From IMG/VR virus record IMGVR_UViG_3300025892_003037, positions 1 through 21,483 of that record: 21,483 nt of DNA. One strand, given 5' to 3'. Shown in pieces: positions 1-9,062 of this stretch. The position numbers were made by a program, and so were the translations under genes. Each line of letters starts with the position of its first letter. The first letter of the stretch is position 1. Below the pieces are notes generated by a model that made no database searches, was not told where the DNA came from, and was given only the letters and a program-made list of their open reading frames with translations. This DNA is from a virus.

Positions 1-1
1 T

Positions 2-2515
2 TATCCAACAACAGCTACTCAGGGAACTTATGCTGGAATTGTAGGTTCATATAGTACAGCACTTGATGATACTGGATTTGACCTAACAGCAACATATAAT
101 GGTAATCAAAATTATTCAGTGTATGTAGGATCTGGTTCTGCTGCATGGTCACAGTTTTCTAATAGTGTTCCTAAACCATATCAATGGCAACATGTTGCTG
201 TTACTAGAGATACTTCTGGAAACATAAGATTATTTTTAGATGGTGTTTTAGATTCTAGGGATAATGTGTGGTCAACTTCTGATGGAACTGCTGATGGAAC
301 TGTTTTAGACATTTCTAGTTCAAATAAACAATTAAGAATAGGACATTTTTGGGGAAATCAATATTATAATGGATATATAACAAATGTGAGATTATCAAAT
401 ACTGTAAGGTATGCAGCAAGTGGAAATTTCACTCCTTCAGCACAAAAATTTGTTAGTGATAGTAACACACTTTTCTTATATCAACCTTTCCAACCAAAAA
501 GCTCAGTAAATTCTTCTGTCTTTAATATCACAGATTCTTATAACAAAGGTGAAGCAAATAAAAACTTGACGTATGTTGGTAATACAAATGTAGTTGATTT
601 TTCACCATACAAAGGTGGAAGTCATGGAAGTTTTTATTTTCCTAGCAGTTCTGATTATGTAGAAGTTGCAGGTTCTTCTACACATACAGATTTTGAATTT
701 GGAACTGGTGCATGGTCTATAGAATTTTGGATAAATCCTAAACTAGTCAATCAATCAACTAGAAAAATAATTTTTGGATTTTCAACTTGTAATAATGATA
801 ATGATTGTATGGGATTTTATTCTTCTAGTGCTAGCTCGGCACATGCTTGGGAAATAACAAGATCATCCACAAATTACCATTGGAAAGATGCTAGCGTGAC
901 TGCAAATCAATGGTATCATATTGCTATTACATATGAGGGAAATTCAAGTGGAAAAATGAGAGTATGGAGAGATGGAGTTTTATTAGATCATGACCAATAT
1001 TCTACAAATAATAGTGCCACTAGTGGAACAGATGATTATGCAGTAAATTGGACTGTAAAAGATAATGGTACTTCTGTTGCACCAGATTTTAATCCTACCG
1101 GAAACTTAATGTTAAATAGAGGACATGAAGGTAATAATGGTGCAGGAGGGTATATTACTGATTTTAGAGTTGTAAAAGGTCATTTAGTTTATACAACGTC
1201 TGGAACAGGAAGAGGATTTACTCCTCCTTACGATGAATTAACAACAACAGGTGGATCATATTCTAGTTCAAATAATATAAGTAATCCATCTAGTTCCTCT
1301 TTACTTCTTCAGCCAGGAAAAGTTGCAGACTCTACCAACGAAGCAGCAAAAGACCCAGATGCTTATATGAAGGCGGTGATTTGGACGGGGGACGGTTCTA
1401 ATTCAAGAGATATTCCAATTGGGTTTAATCCTGATTTTGTCTGGATTAAAAACAGAACAGGGACTGCAAATTCTCATGCTACTTTCGACAGTGTTAGAGG
1501 TTTTGGGAAAAAACATTTATGGACTGATTTGACTAATGGGGAGACTGCAAATGAGTTTGGTCATGTCAGTGGAGTATCGAATAATAATATTACAGTTACT
1601 GCTGGCACATCGGACGATACTTATGTAAATAATTCTAACACTACATATGTTGGTTGGGTTTGGAAAGCTGGAGGTACACCAAGTGGAGGATTTACTGGAA
1701 CTGAAGCAATGGTAGATGGTGTTGAAACAACCACTACTGCATTGAAAGATGCTGCAGGTGCAAGTGTTACTCCTTCTGCAATGAGTGTAAACACAAAAGC
1801 TGGGTTTAGTATTGTTAAGTACATCGGGAATAACACTGCTGGTGCTACGATTCCTCACGGGCTTAGTTCGGCTCCAGAATTTGTAATAATTAAAAACCTA
1901 ACTGATTCAGTTTCAGCGAAATGGGGAGTTTTCCACAAGGACAGTATATCATCTGGAGTGCTTTATTTAGATGACGCTGCAGTGGCAGCAAGTGCTGATA
2001 CAAATGTATTTAATAGTTTAAATGCTTCTACGATTTCAACTATTAATACCATTACTATTGGTAATTATAATGGCACTAATGGTAATGGTGATGAACATAT
2101 AATGTACTGCTGGAACAGCGTAGCTGGCTATTCAGCATTTGGTTCGTATACTGGAAACGGGACTACCAATGGTGCGTTTATTTATACCGGATTTAAACCT
2201 GCGTGGGTAATGATAAAAGTTTATTCTTCTACTCTTACTGGTTCAACACCAGATTATTTTTCATGGTCAATATACGATAATGCTAGAAAGCCATACAATA
2301 CTAACCACTCTCCTTTGTATGCAAACTATGCTGTCCCAGAGAATTATAGAGGCAATGAAACAACTACCACAGGTGGTGACGCACTTCATTTAGATTTTTT
2401 AAGTAATGGATTTAAACTAAGAAATGGAGGGTCAGAAGTAAATCCTGCTTCAACATCGTATTGTATTTACGCAGCATTTGCCGAAGAACCAGTACCTTAT
2501 GCAACTGCGAGATAA
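2..2515 (+). CDS. LamG-domain and tandem-repeat phage surface protein (tail-fibre-like), 5' end outside window
   Basis: The frame is open from base 2 with no stop, so the N-terminus lies upstream; about 837 residues are visible. Two laminin-G/concanavalin-A-like jelly-roll segments are recognisable. The first (to about base 480) has the typical WQHVAVTRD...LFLDG strand pair and a GYITNVRLS end. The second (about 620-1230) has SIEFWINP, WYHIAITYEG, VWRDGVLLD and GYITDFRVVKG. From about 1367 to the stop there are three diverged copies of a module with the pattern GF-P-(D/E/A)-(F/W)-V-(W/I/M)-IK, seen at FNPDFVWIKN, SAPEFVIIKN and FKPAWVMIKV; the last ends FLSNGFKLR...YAAFAEEP, a pattern I associate with phage fibre or adhesin-type proteins. 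LamG folds commonly bind glycans, so a role in host-surface or capsid-surface recognition is inferred. It lies 25 bp upstream of the terminase gene, where T4 has gp16. No catalytic motif was seen. Confidence 0.75.
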   Translation, partial: YPTTATQGTYAGIVGSYSTALDDTGFDLTATYNGNQNYSVYVGSGSAAWSQFSNSVPKPYQWQHVAVTRDTSGNIRLFLDGVLDSRDNVWSTSDGTADGTVLDISSSNKQLRIGHFWGNQYYNGYITNVRLSNTVRYAASGNFTPSAQKFVSDSNTLFLYQPFQPKSSVNSSVFNITDSYNKGEANKNLTYVGNTNVVDFSPYKGGSHGSFYFPSSSDYVEVAGSSTHTDFEFGTGAWSIEFWINPKLVNQSTRKIIFGFSTCNNDNDCMGFYSSSASSAHAWEITRSSTNYHWKDASVTANQWYHIAITYEGNSSGKMRVWRDGVLLDHDQYSTNNSATSGTDDYAVNWTVKDNGTSVAPDFNPTGNLMLNRGHEGNNGAGGYITDFRVVKGHLVYTTSGTGRGFTPPYDELTTTGGSYSSSNNISNPSSSSLLLQPGKVADSTNEAAKDPDAYMKAVIWTGDGSNSRDIPIGFNPDFVWIKNRTGTANSHATFDSVRGFGKKHLWTDLTNGETANEFGHVSGVSNNNITVTAGTSDDTYVNNSNTTYVGWVWKAGGTPSGGFTGTEAMVDGVETTTTALKDAAGASVTPSAMSVNTKAGFSIVKYIGNNTAGATIPHGLSSAPEFVIIKNLTDSVSAKWGVFHKDSISSGVLYLDDAAVAASADTNVFNSLNASTISTINTITIGNYNGTNGNGDEHIMYCWNSVAGYSAFGSYTGNGTTNGAFIYTGFKPAWVMIKVYSSTLTGSTPDYFSWSIYDNARKPYNTNHSPLYANYAVPENYRGNETTTTGGDALHLDFLSNGFKLRNGGSEVNPASTSYCIYAAFAEEPVPYATAR

Positions 2516-2540
2516 AACTTTTTAGTTATTATATTATATC

Positions 2541-4196
2541 ATGCAACTTGACAATACTTCTTCCTATCTAGGAAATCCTCTACTGAAACGTGCAAATGTT
2601 TCAGTAGAGTGGACCGAAGAAACAATTTCTGAATATCAAAAATGCATGGAAGACCCACTGTATTTTGTTCAGAATTACATCAAAATTGTTTCATTGGATG
2701 AAGGTGTAATTCCATTTGATCTTTTTCCCTTTCAAAAAGAGATTATTGGTACGATACACAATAATCGTTTCACAATCTGCAAACTCCCTAGACAATCTGG
2801 AAAGACAACAACTCTTGTTGCCTACATTCTACATTATGTTCTTTTCAATAGCAATATCAATGTGGCAATCCTTGCAAACAAAGCAGCAACAGCAAGAGAC
2901 ATTCTTGCTCGACTTCAACTTGCATACGAAAATCTTCCCAAATGGTTACAGCAAGGTGTGCTTTCATGGAACAAAGGTTCTCTTGAACTAGAAAATGGTT
3001 CAAGAATTGTTGCTTCTGCAACTTCTTCCTCAGCAGTCCGTGGTGGTTCTTACAACATGATTTTTCTTGATGAATTTGCCTTTGTTCCCCATAATATTGC
3101 TGAAGACTTTTTCTCATCTGTTTATCCCACCATTTCTTCTGGTAAATCTACAAAGGTTGTAATTATTTCAACACCAAATGGCATGAATTTGTTTTATAAA
3201 CTTTGGAGTGATGCTGAGAATCAAATCAATTCTTATGTCCCAATTGAAGTGCATTGGAGTGAGATTCCTGGAAGAGATGAAAAATGGAAAACTGAAACCA
3301 TTGCAAACACAAGTGCAGAACAGTTCTCGAGGGAATTTGAATGTAACTTTTTAGGTTCAACAAATACACTAATCCATCCGACTAAGATACGCACAATGGC
3401 ATATCGGAATCCAATCAAATCAAATGTAGGATTAGATGTATATGAAAATCCAATAGAAGGCAACACTTATTTTCTGGTTGCTGATGTTGCAAGAGGATTA
3501 AGCAATGACTATTCAGCATTCATTGTTTTTGATGTAACCACTGTTCCTTACAAAATTTCTGCCAAATATCGAAACAATGAAATCAAACCAATGCTGTTTC
3601 CGAATATTATTAGTGAGATTGCAAAAGCATACAACACAGCTCATGTTCTTGTTGAAGTAAATGACATTGGTGAGCAGGTTGCGCATGCATTACAGTTTGA
3701 TCTTGAATACGGAAATCTTATCATGGCTGCAATGCGTGGGCGAGCAGGACAGATTCTTGGTGGTGGATTTTCAGGTGGGAAGGCTCAACTGGGAGTCAGA
3801 ACCTCAAAAGCAGTCAAATCAACAGGATGTTCGAATATAAAACAAATCATTGAGACTGATAAGTTAATTATACAAGATTATGACCTAATCACTGAATGGT
3901 CAACATTCGTTCAGAGAGGACAGTCCTATGAAGCCGAGGAGGGACATACGGACGATTTGGCAATGTGCTGTGTGATTTTTGGATGGGCTGTTCAGCAACA
4001 ATATTTCAAAGAACTTACGAATGATGACATTCGAGCTAGATTGTTTTTAGAACAACAAAGTCAGATTGAGCAAGACATGGCTCCATTCGGATTCATCGAT
4101 GATGGTGTAACTGATTATCATAATGAAGAAAGTGTGATTGATGAATATGGCACAAAATGGAATCCTGTAGTTCGTTCATATGATACACCATGGTGA
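2541..4196 (+). CDS. gp17: Terminase large subunit, gp17-like packaging ATPase/nuclease
   Basis: 551 residues against 610 in T4 gp17. It pumps DNA into the prohead and cuts the concatemer. The N-terminal ATPase has Walker A PRQSGKTT at 83-90, Walker B MIFLDE at 173-178 with catalytic E178, and a coupling motif STPNG at 210-214. The C-terminal RNase H-like nuclease has its acidic residues at D315 (VADVARG), E372 (LVEVND) and D471/D472 (GHTDDLA). The start chosen is the first ATG after the upstream stop. It has no visible Shine-Dalgarno, and a 12-bp hairpin lies in codons 13-23, so initiation may be weak or controlled. The sheath gene follows after 74 bp. Identity is clear from the motifs, length and neighbours. 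Confidence 0.96.
   Translation: MQLDNTSSYLGNPLLKRANVSVEWTEETISEYQKCMEDPLYFVQNYIKIVSLDEGVIPFDLFPFQKEIIGTIHNNRFTICKLPRQSGKTTTLVAYILHYVLFNSNINVAILANKAATARDILARLQLAYENLPKWLQQGVLSWNKGSLELENGSRIVASATSSSAVRGGSYNMIFLDEFAFVPHNIAEDFFSSVYPTISSGKSTKVVIISTPNGMNLFYKLWSDAENQINSYVPIEVHWSEIPGRDEKWKTETIANTSAEQFSREFECNFLGSTNTLIHPTKIRTMAYRNPIKSNVGLDVYENPIEGNTYFLVADVARGLSNDYSAFIVFDVTTVPYKISAKYRNNEIKPMLFPNIISEIAKAYNTAHVLVEVNDIGEQVAHALQFDLEYGNLIMAAMRGRAGQILGGGFSGGKAQLGVRTSKAVKSTGCSNIKQIIETDKLIIQDYDLITEWSTFVQRGQSYEAEEGHTDDLAMCCVIFGWAVQQQYFKELTNDDIRARLFLEQQSQIEQDMAPFGFIDDGVTDYHNEESVIDEYGTKWNPVVRSYDTPW
2578..2609. repeat. 12-bp perfect inverted repeat in the gp17 5' coding region
   Basis: CTCTACTGAAAC at 2578-2589 and GTTTCAGTAGAG at 2598-2609 are exact reverse complements around an 8-nt loop. 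In RNA this is a strong hairpin for such AT-rich sequence. It lies within codons 13-23 of the terminase gene, whose start has no Shine-Dalgarno. It may tune initiation or be an RNA-processing site; it has no U tract, so it is not a terminator. Confidence 0.6.
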
Positions 4197-4208
4197 AAAT
4201 CATTTTTT

Positions 4209-4216
4209 TATAAATA
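4209..4216 (+). promoter_or_regulatory. T4-type late promoter, exact TATAAATA, upstream of gp18
   Basis: TATAAATA is the T4 late promoter box recognised by gp55-RNA polymerase with no -35 element. It sits 55 bp before the sheath start, leaving a leader that ends in AGGAG at 4258-4262. This fits strong late expression of the sheath. Confidence 0.75.
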
Positions 4217-4270
4217 ATTGTATTGAAAACTTAAACTATATGATTTTCAACATTTTTAGGAGAAATAAAA

Positions 4271-6439
4271 ATGGCATTTCAAGTAAGTCCAGGTGTTCTC
4301 GTTAAAGAGATAGACTTGACAAATGTCGTTCCTGCTACTGCTACATCAATTGGTGGTATTGTTGGTGCCTTTGAAAAGGGTCCAATGAGTCAAATTACCA
4401 CAGTTGATTCAGAAAAACAACTTGTTGAGGTATTCGGTAAACCAAATAATTCAAACTTTGAATCATGGTTTACTGCAGCAAACTTTTTGCAATACGGAAA
4501 CAATCTAAAAGTTGTTAGAGCAGAAACAGGAGCAAGAACAGCGATCGCAAATGGTGGAACAACTTTGTTTACAGGTGCTGGCACAGATTCTGCTGGACCT
4601 TATACAATGTCTCAAAGTGTTGCTGATACGGGTCTTATCCAAGTTACTGTCGACAATGTAGAAACCACAGATTTCACAGTAGTTGGAGCTGATTTGACTT
4701 TCGGATCTTCAGTAGCAAATTCATCTACTATTACAATTAAACTTGGAATTAGAATTACTAATTCTGATTATTATGATAGTAATTATGCTGATGGAAGTGG
4801 TTCTGTAGGAAGTTGGGCATCTAAGTTTCCAGGAGACTGGGGTAATTCTGTAGGTGTTTCAATTTGTTCATCTGCTAATGCATATGAGCAATCAAATGTA
4901 ACAACTGTTGCTAATAATGCAGCAGCTGCTGGAATTCTTGATGCTTCCAGTGATGTTGTTGTTACCGATAGTGCGACTTTCCAAATTGGAGATATCGTGC
5001 ATTTTGGTGAAACTTCAGGACAACAATATGAAGTAACAGCAATTGTTTCTGGGACACATACTCTTACCATTCGTCAATTGGATAATCCAAATGGTGGTGG
5101 ATTGAAAACAGATATTGCATCAACTACTCAGATTCGTAGAAGATGGAAATTTTATGACCTTTTCAATGCTGCTCCAGGAACTTCTGATTGGGCAAAAGGT
5201 GTAGGATTGACATCTGCAAATGATGAAATGCATGTTGTTTTGTATGACACACAAGGCAAAATTACTGGATACTCTTCTACTGTTGCAGGAAATAGAGGAA
5301 ATTCAGTAATTGAAACATTTGCATTTTTGTCAAAACATCCTCAAGCCAAAACTCCTCAAGGAGGAATTAACTTCTATTCAACAGTAGTGAATAGAACATC
5401 AGAATATGTATGGTGGATGGATCATCCAACTGCAGGAACTGATTGGGGTTCCAATTTGAATTCTGCTGGAACCGATACGCAATTTGCAAGTTCTAATTTG
5501 CCAATTGTAGATACACTTTCAATTGGTTCCGATGATTTTGCTCCTACCATTGGAGATTTAAAAGATGGGTATGATCTTCTTGCTGATGCTGAAACAGTAG
5601 ACGTAAATCTAGTAATGGGTGGACAAACACCAGCTGGAGATGAGGCTTCTTTGACGCACGCAGTAAATATGATTGATTTTGCTGAAGGTAGAAAAGATTG
5701 TGTTTCATTTGTTTCGCCAAGAAGATCAGATGTTGTTGGTGTGCCTAGTTCAATTACTCAATCAAACAATGTTCTTGGATTCTTTAATCAACTACCAAGT
5801 TCTTCTTATGTGGTATTTGATTCTGGATACAAATACATGTATGATCGATACAATGATGTATTCAGATACGTTCCATTGAATGGTGATATTGCAGGACTTT
5901 GTGCCAATACTGATAGTGTTGCTGACACATGGTATTCTCCAGGAGGGTTTACTAGAGGTCAAATTAGAGGTGCAATTAAACTTGCATTTAATCCAAATAA
6001 AACGCAAAGAGATACGTTGTATCCTGCAAGAATTAATCCTGTTGTTTCCTTTCCAGGCGAGGGAACAGTTCTTTTTGGTGACAGAACAGGATTATCAAAA
6101 CCAAGCGCATTTGATAGAATCAATGTCCGCAGATTGTTCTTGGTACTAGAAAAATCTATTTCAAGAGCAGCAAAGTTTCAATTGTTTGAATTCAATGACG
6201 CATTTACAAGAGCACAATTCAGAAGTTTGGTTGAACCTTTCTTGAGAGATGTTCAAGCAAGAAGAGGCATTTCTGACTTTAAAGTAGTCTGTGATGATAC
6301 CAACAATAGTTCTGAAGTAATTGATAGAAATGAATTTGTTGCTGACATTTTTATTAAGCCTGCAAGATCCATTAACTTTATTACACTAAGTTTCATTGCG
6401 GTGAGAAGTGGTGTATCATTTAGCGAAGTAGGAGGATAA
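4271..6439 (+). CDS. gp18: Contractile tail sheath protein, gp18-like
   Basis: 722 residues (T4 gp18 is 659). It is the subunit of the contractile sheath around the tail tube. The N-terminus carries the family signature VSPGVLVKEIDLT followed by GGIVGAFEKGP. The C-terminal fourth has the conserved sheath core: FPGEGTVLFGDRT, INVRRLFLVLEKSI, FEFNDAFTRAQFRSLVEPFL and IKPARSINFITLSFIAVR. The middle, about residues 90-290, is rich in Ser, Thr, Gly and Asn and looks like the variable exposed domains. Translation starts behind AGGAG with 8-nt spacing, downstream of an exact late promoter. The stop lies 1 bp before the tube gene, and the tube's GGAGG lies in the last sheath codons, so the two are probably translationally coupled. 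Confidence 0.96.
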   Translation: MAFQVSPGVLVKEIDLTNVVPATATSIGGIVGAFEKGPMSQITTVDSEKQLVEVFGKPNNSNFESWFTAANFLQYGNNLKVVRAETGARTAIANGGTTLFTGAGTDSAGPYTMSQSVADTGLIQVTVDNVETTDFTVVGADLTFGSSVANSSTITIKLGIRITNSDYYDSNYADGSGSVGSWASKFPGDWGNSVGVSICSSANAYEQSNVTTVANNAAAAGILDASSDVVVTDSATFQIGDIVHFGETSGQQYEVTAIVSGTHTLTIRQLDNPNGGGLKTDIASTTQIRRRWKFYDLFNAAPGTSDWAKGVGLTSANDEMHVVLYDTQGKITGYSSTVAGNRGNSVIETFAFLSKHPQAKTPQGGINFYSTVVNRTSEYVWWMDHPTAGTDWGSNLNSAGTDTQFASSNLPIVDTLSIGSDDFAPTIGDLKDGYDLLADAETVDVNLVMGGQTPAGDEASLTHAVNMIDFAEGRKDCVSFVSPRRSDVVGVPSSITQSNNVLGFFNQLPSSSYVVFDSGYKYMYDRYNDVFRYVPLNGDIAGLCANTDSVADTWYSPGGFTRGQIRGAIKLAFNPNKTQRDTLYPARINPVVSFPGEGTVLFGDRTGLSKPSAFDRINVRRLFLVLEKSISRAAKFQLFEFNDAFTRAQFRSLVEPFLRDVQARRGISDFKVVCDDTNNSSEVIDRNEFVADIFIKPARSINFITLSFIAVRSGVSFSEVGG

Positions 6440-6440
6440 G

Positions 6441-7013
6441 ATGGCAACAATAGACGATTTCAAAGGTAAATTTGTTGGAGGCGGTGCTCGTCCCAATCAA
6501 TTTGAAGTTACTTTAACTTGGCCTCAAGGTGTTTCTCAAGTTGCAGATGCTCCCTTTTTCATTAAAACAGCTTCTCTTCCAGGACAAACAATTGGTGAAG
6601 TTGCGGTAGAATATCGTGGCAGAACTTTGTATGTTGCTGGTGACAGATCATTTGAACAATGGTCAACAACTGTTATTAATGATGAAACATTTGCTATCAG
6701 AAATGCTATTGAGCAATGGATGAATAAAATTCATAGTATTAGAAATAATACTGGTGAACCAAATATTAGCAATTATGTTGTTGATTTGGAGGTAACTCAA
6801 TATGGACGTGCTGGTGCTGCTATTAAAAAGCAAATAATTAAAAATTGCTGGCCTGTAGCAATGACTGCCATCGAGTTGAATTGGGATACCCGAGACACCA
6901 TTGAAACATTTGATGTTACTTGGAGATACACTGATTTCCAAGGAACAGGTGAAGCTGCATTCCCAGTTACAGCAGGAACAGCAGCAGTAACTGACGCTGC
7001 TGGTGGCGCATAA
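6441..7013 (+). CDS. gp19: Tail tube protein, gp19-like
   Basis: 190 residues (T4 gp19 is 163). It forms the hexameric rings of the inner tail tube. Family features seen are PNQFEVTLTWP near the N-terminus, FFIKTASLPGQTIGEVAVEYRG, a basic/aromatic segment GDRSFEQWSTTVINDE, the helix NAIEQWMNKI, and NCWPVAMTAIELNWDT...FDVTWRYTDF near the C-terminus. The last 20 residues are a low-complexity Ala/Thr/Gly tail, extra compared with T4. The GGAGG at 6431-6435 belongs to this start. It shares a fold pattern with the gene at 12509 in this window, consistent with known paralogy among tube-fold proteins. Confidence 0.94.
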   Translation: MATIDDFKGKFVGGGARPNQFEVTLTWPQGVSQVADAPFFIKTASLPGQTIGEVAVEYRGRTLYVAGDRSFEQWSTTVINDETFAIRNAIEQWMNKIHSIRNNTGEPNISNYVVDLEVTQYGRAGAAIKKQIIKNCWPVAMTAIELNWDTRDTIETFDVTWRYTDFQGTGEAAFPVTAGTAAVTDAAGGA

Positions 7014-7029
7014 TAAATACTAATAAATA
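7012..7029 (+). promoter_or_regulatory. Tandem near-consensus late promoter boxes before gp20
   Basis: AATAAATA occurs at 7012-7019, overlapping the gp19 stop, and again at 7022-7029. Each differs from TATAAATA in one base. The portal ATG is 23 bp beyond the second box. One or both may be late promoters; part of the resemblance could be AT-richness. Confidence 0.5.
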
Positions 7030-7051
7030 GTATTTAAAGAGCAATAACATT

Positions 7052-8632
7052 ATGGCACAAATATTTGGTTTCAAAATCACAAGAGCAACTGGTGAGGTAA
7101 GAAAAGATCAACCGACTTTTCCTACCTCGGATGATGGTTCTTATGATATTGCAGGAGGTGGGTTCTTCTCAGAATATCTTGACATGGAAGGTCGAGATAG
7201 AGGAGAACTTGATCTTCTGAAGAGATATCGGGATATTGCAATGCATCCTGAATGCGATTCTGCAATCGAAGATATTGTGAATGAAGCAATCGTATCTGAT
7301 GAGAGAGATCAATCTGTATCTGTCTCATTGGATAGATTGGAATATTCTGACAAGATTAAAAAGAAAATTCGTGAAGAATTTAACGCAATATTAAGTCTTT
7401 TGGATTTTAATGCTAAAGGGCATGATGTATTTAGAAGATGGTATGTTGATGGAAGAATATACTATCATAAAATCATAGATTCAAATAATCCAAAGAATGG
7501 ATTAGTAGAATTAAGATATATTGATCCTCGCAAGATCAAAAAAATGCGGGAAATACAAAAAGGAAAGAACAAAGACGGTGCTGATATTGTTGTAGGTATT
7601 GATGAATTTTATGTCTACAATGAAAAAGGCATTGAATATGCAACAGGGTCATCATCCGGATTAAGATTGACCAAAGATTCAATAGCATATTGTCCATCTG
7701 GTTTAATTGATGCCCAGAAAGGTCTTGTTCTTTCCCATCTTCAAAAAGCAATCAAACCTGTCAATCAATTAAGAATGATTGAAGATGCACTGGTTATTTA
7801 TCGACTCTCTAGAGCACCAGAAAGAAGAATTTTTTACATTGATGTAGGTAACTTGCCCAAAGCAAAAGCAGAGCAATATCTCAAAGATGTAATGAATCGT
7901 TATAGAAACAAATTAGTTTATGACGCCAAAACAGGTGAGATTCGAGATGACAGAAATCATATGTCCATGTTGGAAGATTTCTGGCTACCAAGAAGAGAAG
8001 GTGGAAGAGGAACAGAAATTTCCACACTTCCTGGAGGATCTAATCTTGGTGAAATTGATGACATAGAATATTTTAAAAAGAAACTTTATCGCTCATTGAA
8101 TGTTCCGATTTCTAGATTAGAATCTGAAGCAACATTCTCAATCGGACGTTCTGATAACATTACAAGAGATGAGCTAAAGTTCACAAAATTTGTTCAAAGA
8201 TTAAGAAAGAAATTTGTTGTTCTTTTTCATGATCTTTTACAAACACAGCTTATTCTCAAAGGTGTAATTGCTGCTGATGAATGGGGTGATCTTAAAGAAC
8301 ATATTCAATTTGACTTTTTACAAGATGGGCATTTTACAGAATTAAAAAATGCAGAAGTAATGAGAGAACGACTTGATATGCTTTCTCAAGTTGAAACATA
8401 TGTTGGACAGTTCTTCTCAAAAGAATGGGTTAAGAAAAATGTTCTTAAAATGTCTGATGAAGAGATTCAAGAGATTGAAGATCAGATTGAAAAAGAAGGA
8501 GATGATGGTGATGATGAATTTGATATGGGATCACCATTTTCCCAAGATAATTCTGCAGACTCACAACCTAAATCAGAACCTAACGATAATGAAGAAGAAC
8601 AAATACAATCACAATATTTGAAAGAAAAATAA
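7052..8632 (+). CDS. gp20: Portal vertex protein, gp20-like
   Basis: 526 residues, almost exactly the T4 length (524). It forms the dodecameric ring at the unique capsid vertex through which DNA passes and to which terminase docks. The core matches the family: LLKRYRDIAMHPECDSAIEDIVNEAIV, VFRRWYVDGRIYYHKIID, LRYIDPRKIKK, DALVIYRLSRAPERRIFYIDVGNLP, YDAKTGEIRDDRN, FWLPRREGGRGTEI and LNVPISRLESE. The last 50 residues are strongly acidic and polar, as in other gp20 proteins. AAGAG at 7036-7040 is a weak Shine-Dalgarno. It is the usual neighbour of the prohead core genes that follow 2 bp later. Confidence 0.96.
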   Translation: MAQIFGFKITRATGEVRKDQPTFPTSDDGSYDIAGGGFFSEYLDMEGRDRGELDLLKRYRDIAMHPECDSAIEDIVNEAIVSDERDQSVSVSLDRLEYSDKIKKKIREEFNAILSLLDFNAKGHDVFRRWYVDGRIYYHKIIDSNNPKNGLVELRYIDPRKIKKMREIQKGKNKDGADIVVGIDEFYVYNEKGIEYATGSSSGLRLTKDSIAYCPSGLIDAQKGLVLSHLQKAIKPVNQLRMIEDALVIYRLSRAPERRIFYIDVGNLPKAKAEQYLKDVMNRYRNKLVYDAKTGEIRDDRNHMSMLEDFWLPRREGGRGTEISTLPGGSNLGEIDDIEYFKKKLYRSLNVPISRLESEATFSIGRSDNITRDELKFTKFVQRLRKKFVVLFHDLLQTQLILKGVIAADEWGDLKEHIQFDFLQDGHFTELKNAEVMRERLDMLSQVETYVGQFFSKEWVKKNVLKMSDEEIQEIEDQIEKEGDDGDDEFDMGSPFSQDNSADSQPKSEPNDNEEEQIQSQYLKEK

Positions 8633-8634
8633 CT

Positions 8635-8811
8635 ATGAGCGAACATATTAGAAATTTTATTGATGCTATGGATGACAATAATAATATTGAAGCAAAAAAT
8701 CAATTCGAATTAGCAATGGCAGCAAAATTGTCTGATAATTTTGATAATAAAAGGCAAGAAATTGCTAAAACATTCATAAGACAAAATTCGGAAGTAGAGA
8801 ATGATGCATAA
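8635..8811 (+). CDS. Small prohead-core-like protein, 58 aa (gp67 position)
   Basis: The ATG lies 2 bp after the portal stop; the reading frame is 58 codons and overlaps the next gene by 11 bp. The product begins MSEHIRNFIDAMDDNN and contains EAKNQFELAMAAKLSDNF followed by a basic stretch DNKRQEIAKTFI. Short proteins of this look (acidic start, then an EA..F..AM..K pattern, then KR.E.A) occur between portal and protease genes in many myophages and are called prohead core proteins. T4 has gp67 and gp68 here. Position and coupling support a scaffold-core role; assignment to gp67 itself is inference. Confidence 0.7.
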   Translation: MSEHIRNFIDAMDDNNNIEAKNQFELAMAAKLSDNFDNKRQEIAKTFIRQNSEVENDA

Positions 8812-9052
8812 ACCATTTGATGAATTTTTTCAAGAGTTACAAGAAAAAAACGAATATAAACAATCTGATAGATACAAAACTCTTTCTCCAAAAATGAAAA
8901 AAGCAGTTGATGAAATTTTTAAGTTTTTGGAAACAAAACCTACTGATTTATTGTCGGCACTAGATAATTTTATTGAAAAAACTGCAGCAAAACATAAAAT
9001 CAAGTCTAGTGAATTAGTGAAGTATTTTGAGAAAGAAACACTAGAAGTATAA
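8801..9052 (+). CDS. Small protein in the gp68 position, unknown function
   Basis: 83 residues, starting at a double ATG (8801 and 8804) inside the end of the previous gene. It is highly charged and predicted mostly helical: FDEFFQELQEKNEYKQSDRYKTL, then KMKKAVDEIFKFLE, then LLSALDNFIEKTAAKHKI. No signal peptide, TM segment or catalytic motif is visible. T4 has the prohead core protein gp68 (141 aa) in this slot, so a role in head assembly is likely from position alone. I do not recognise the sequence family. The gp21 gene follows after 10 bp. Confidence 0.65.
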   Translation: MMHKPFDEFFQELQEKNEYKQSDRYKTLSPKMKKAVDEIFKFLETKPTDLLSALDNFIEKTAAKHKIKSSELVKYFEKETLEV

Positions 9053-9062
9053 AGGAATTACG

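Noticed and set aside
4194-4256. TGAAAATCA/TGATTTTCA and TTGAAAA/TTTTCAA inverted repeats as a gp17 terminator
   Set aside because: The stems are all A:T-rich with long loops, and a late promoter lies between the arms; expected by chance in this AT-rich gap.
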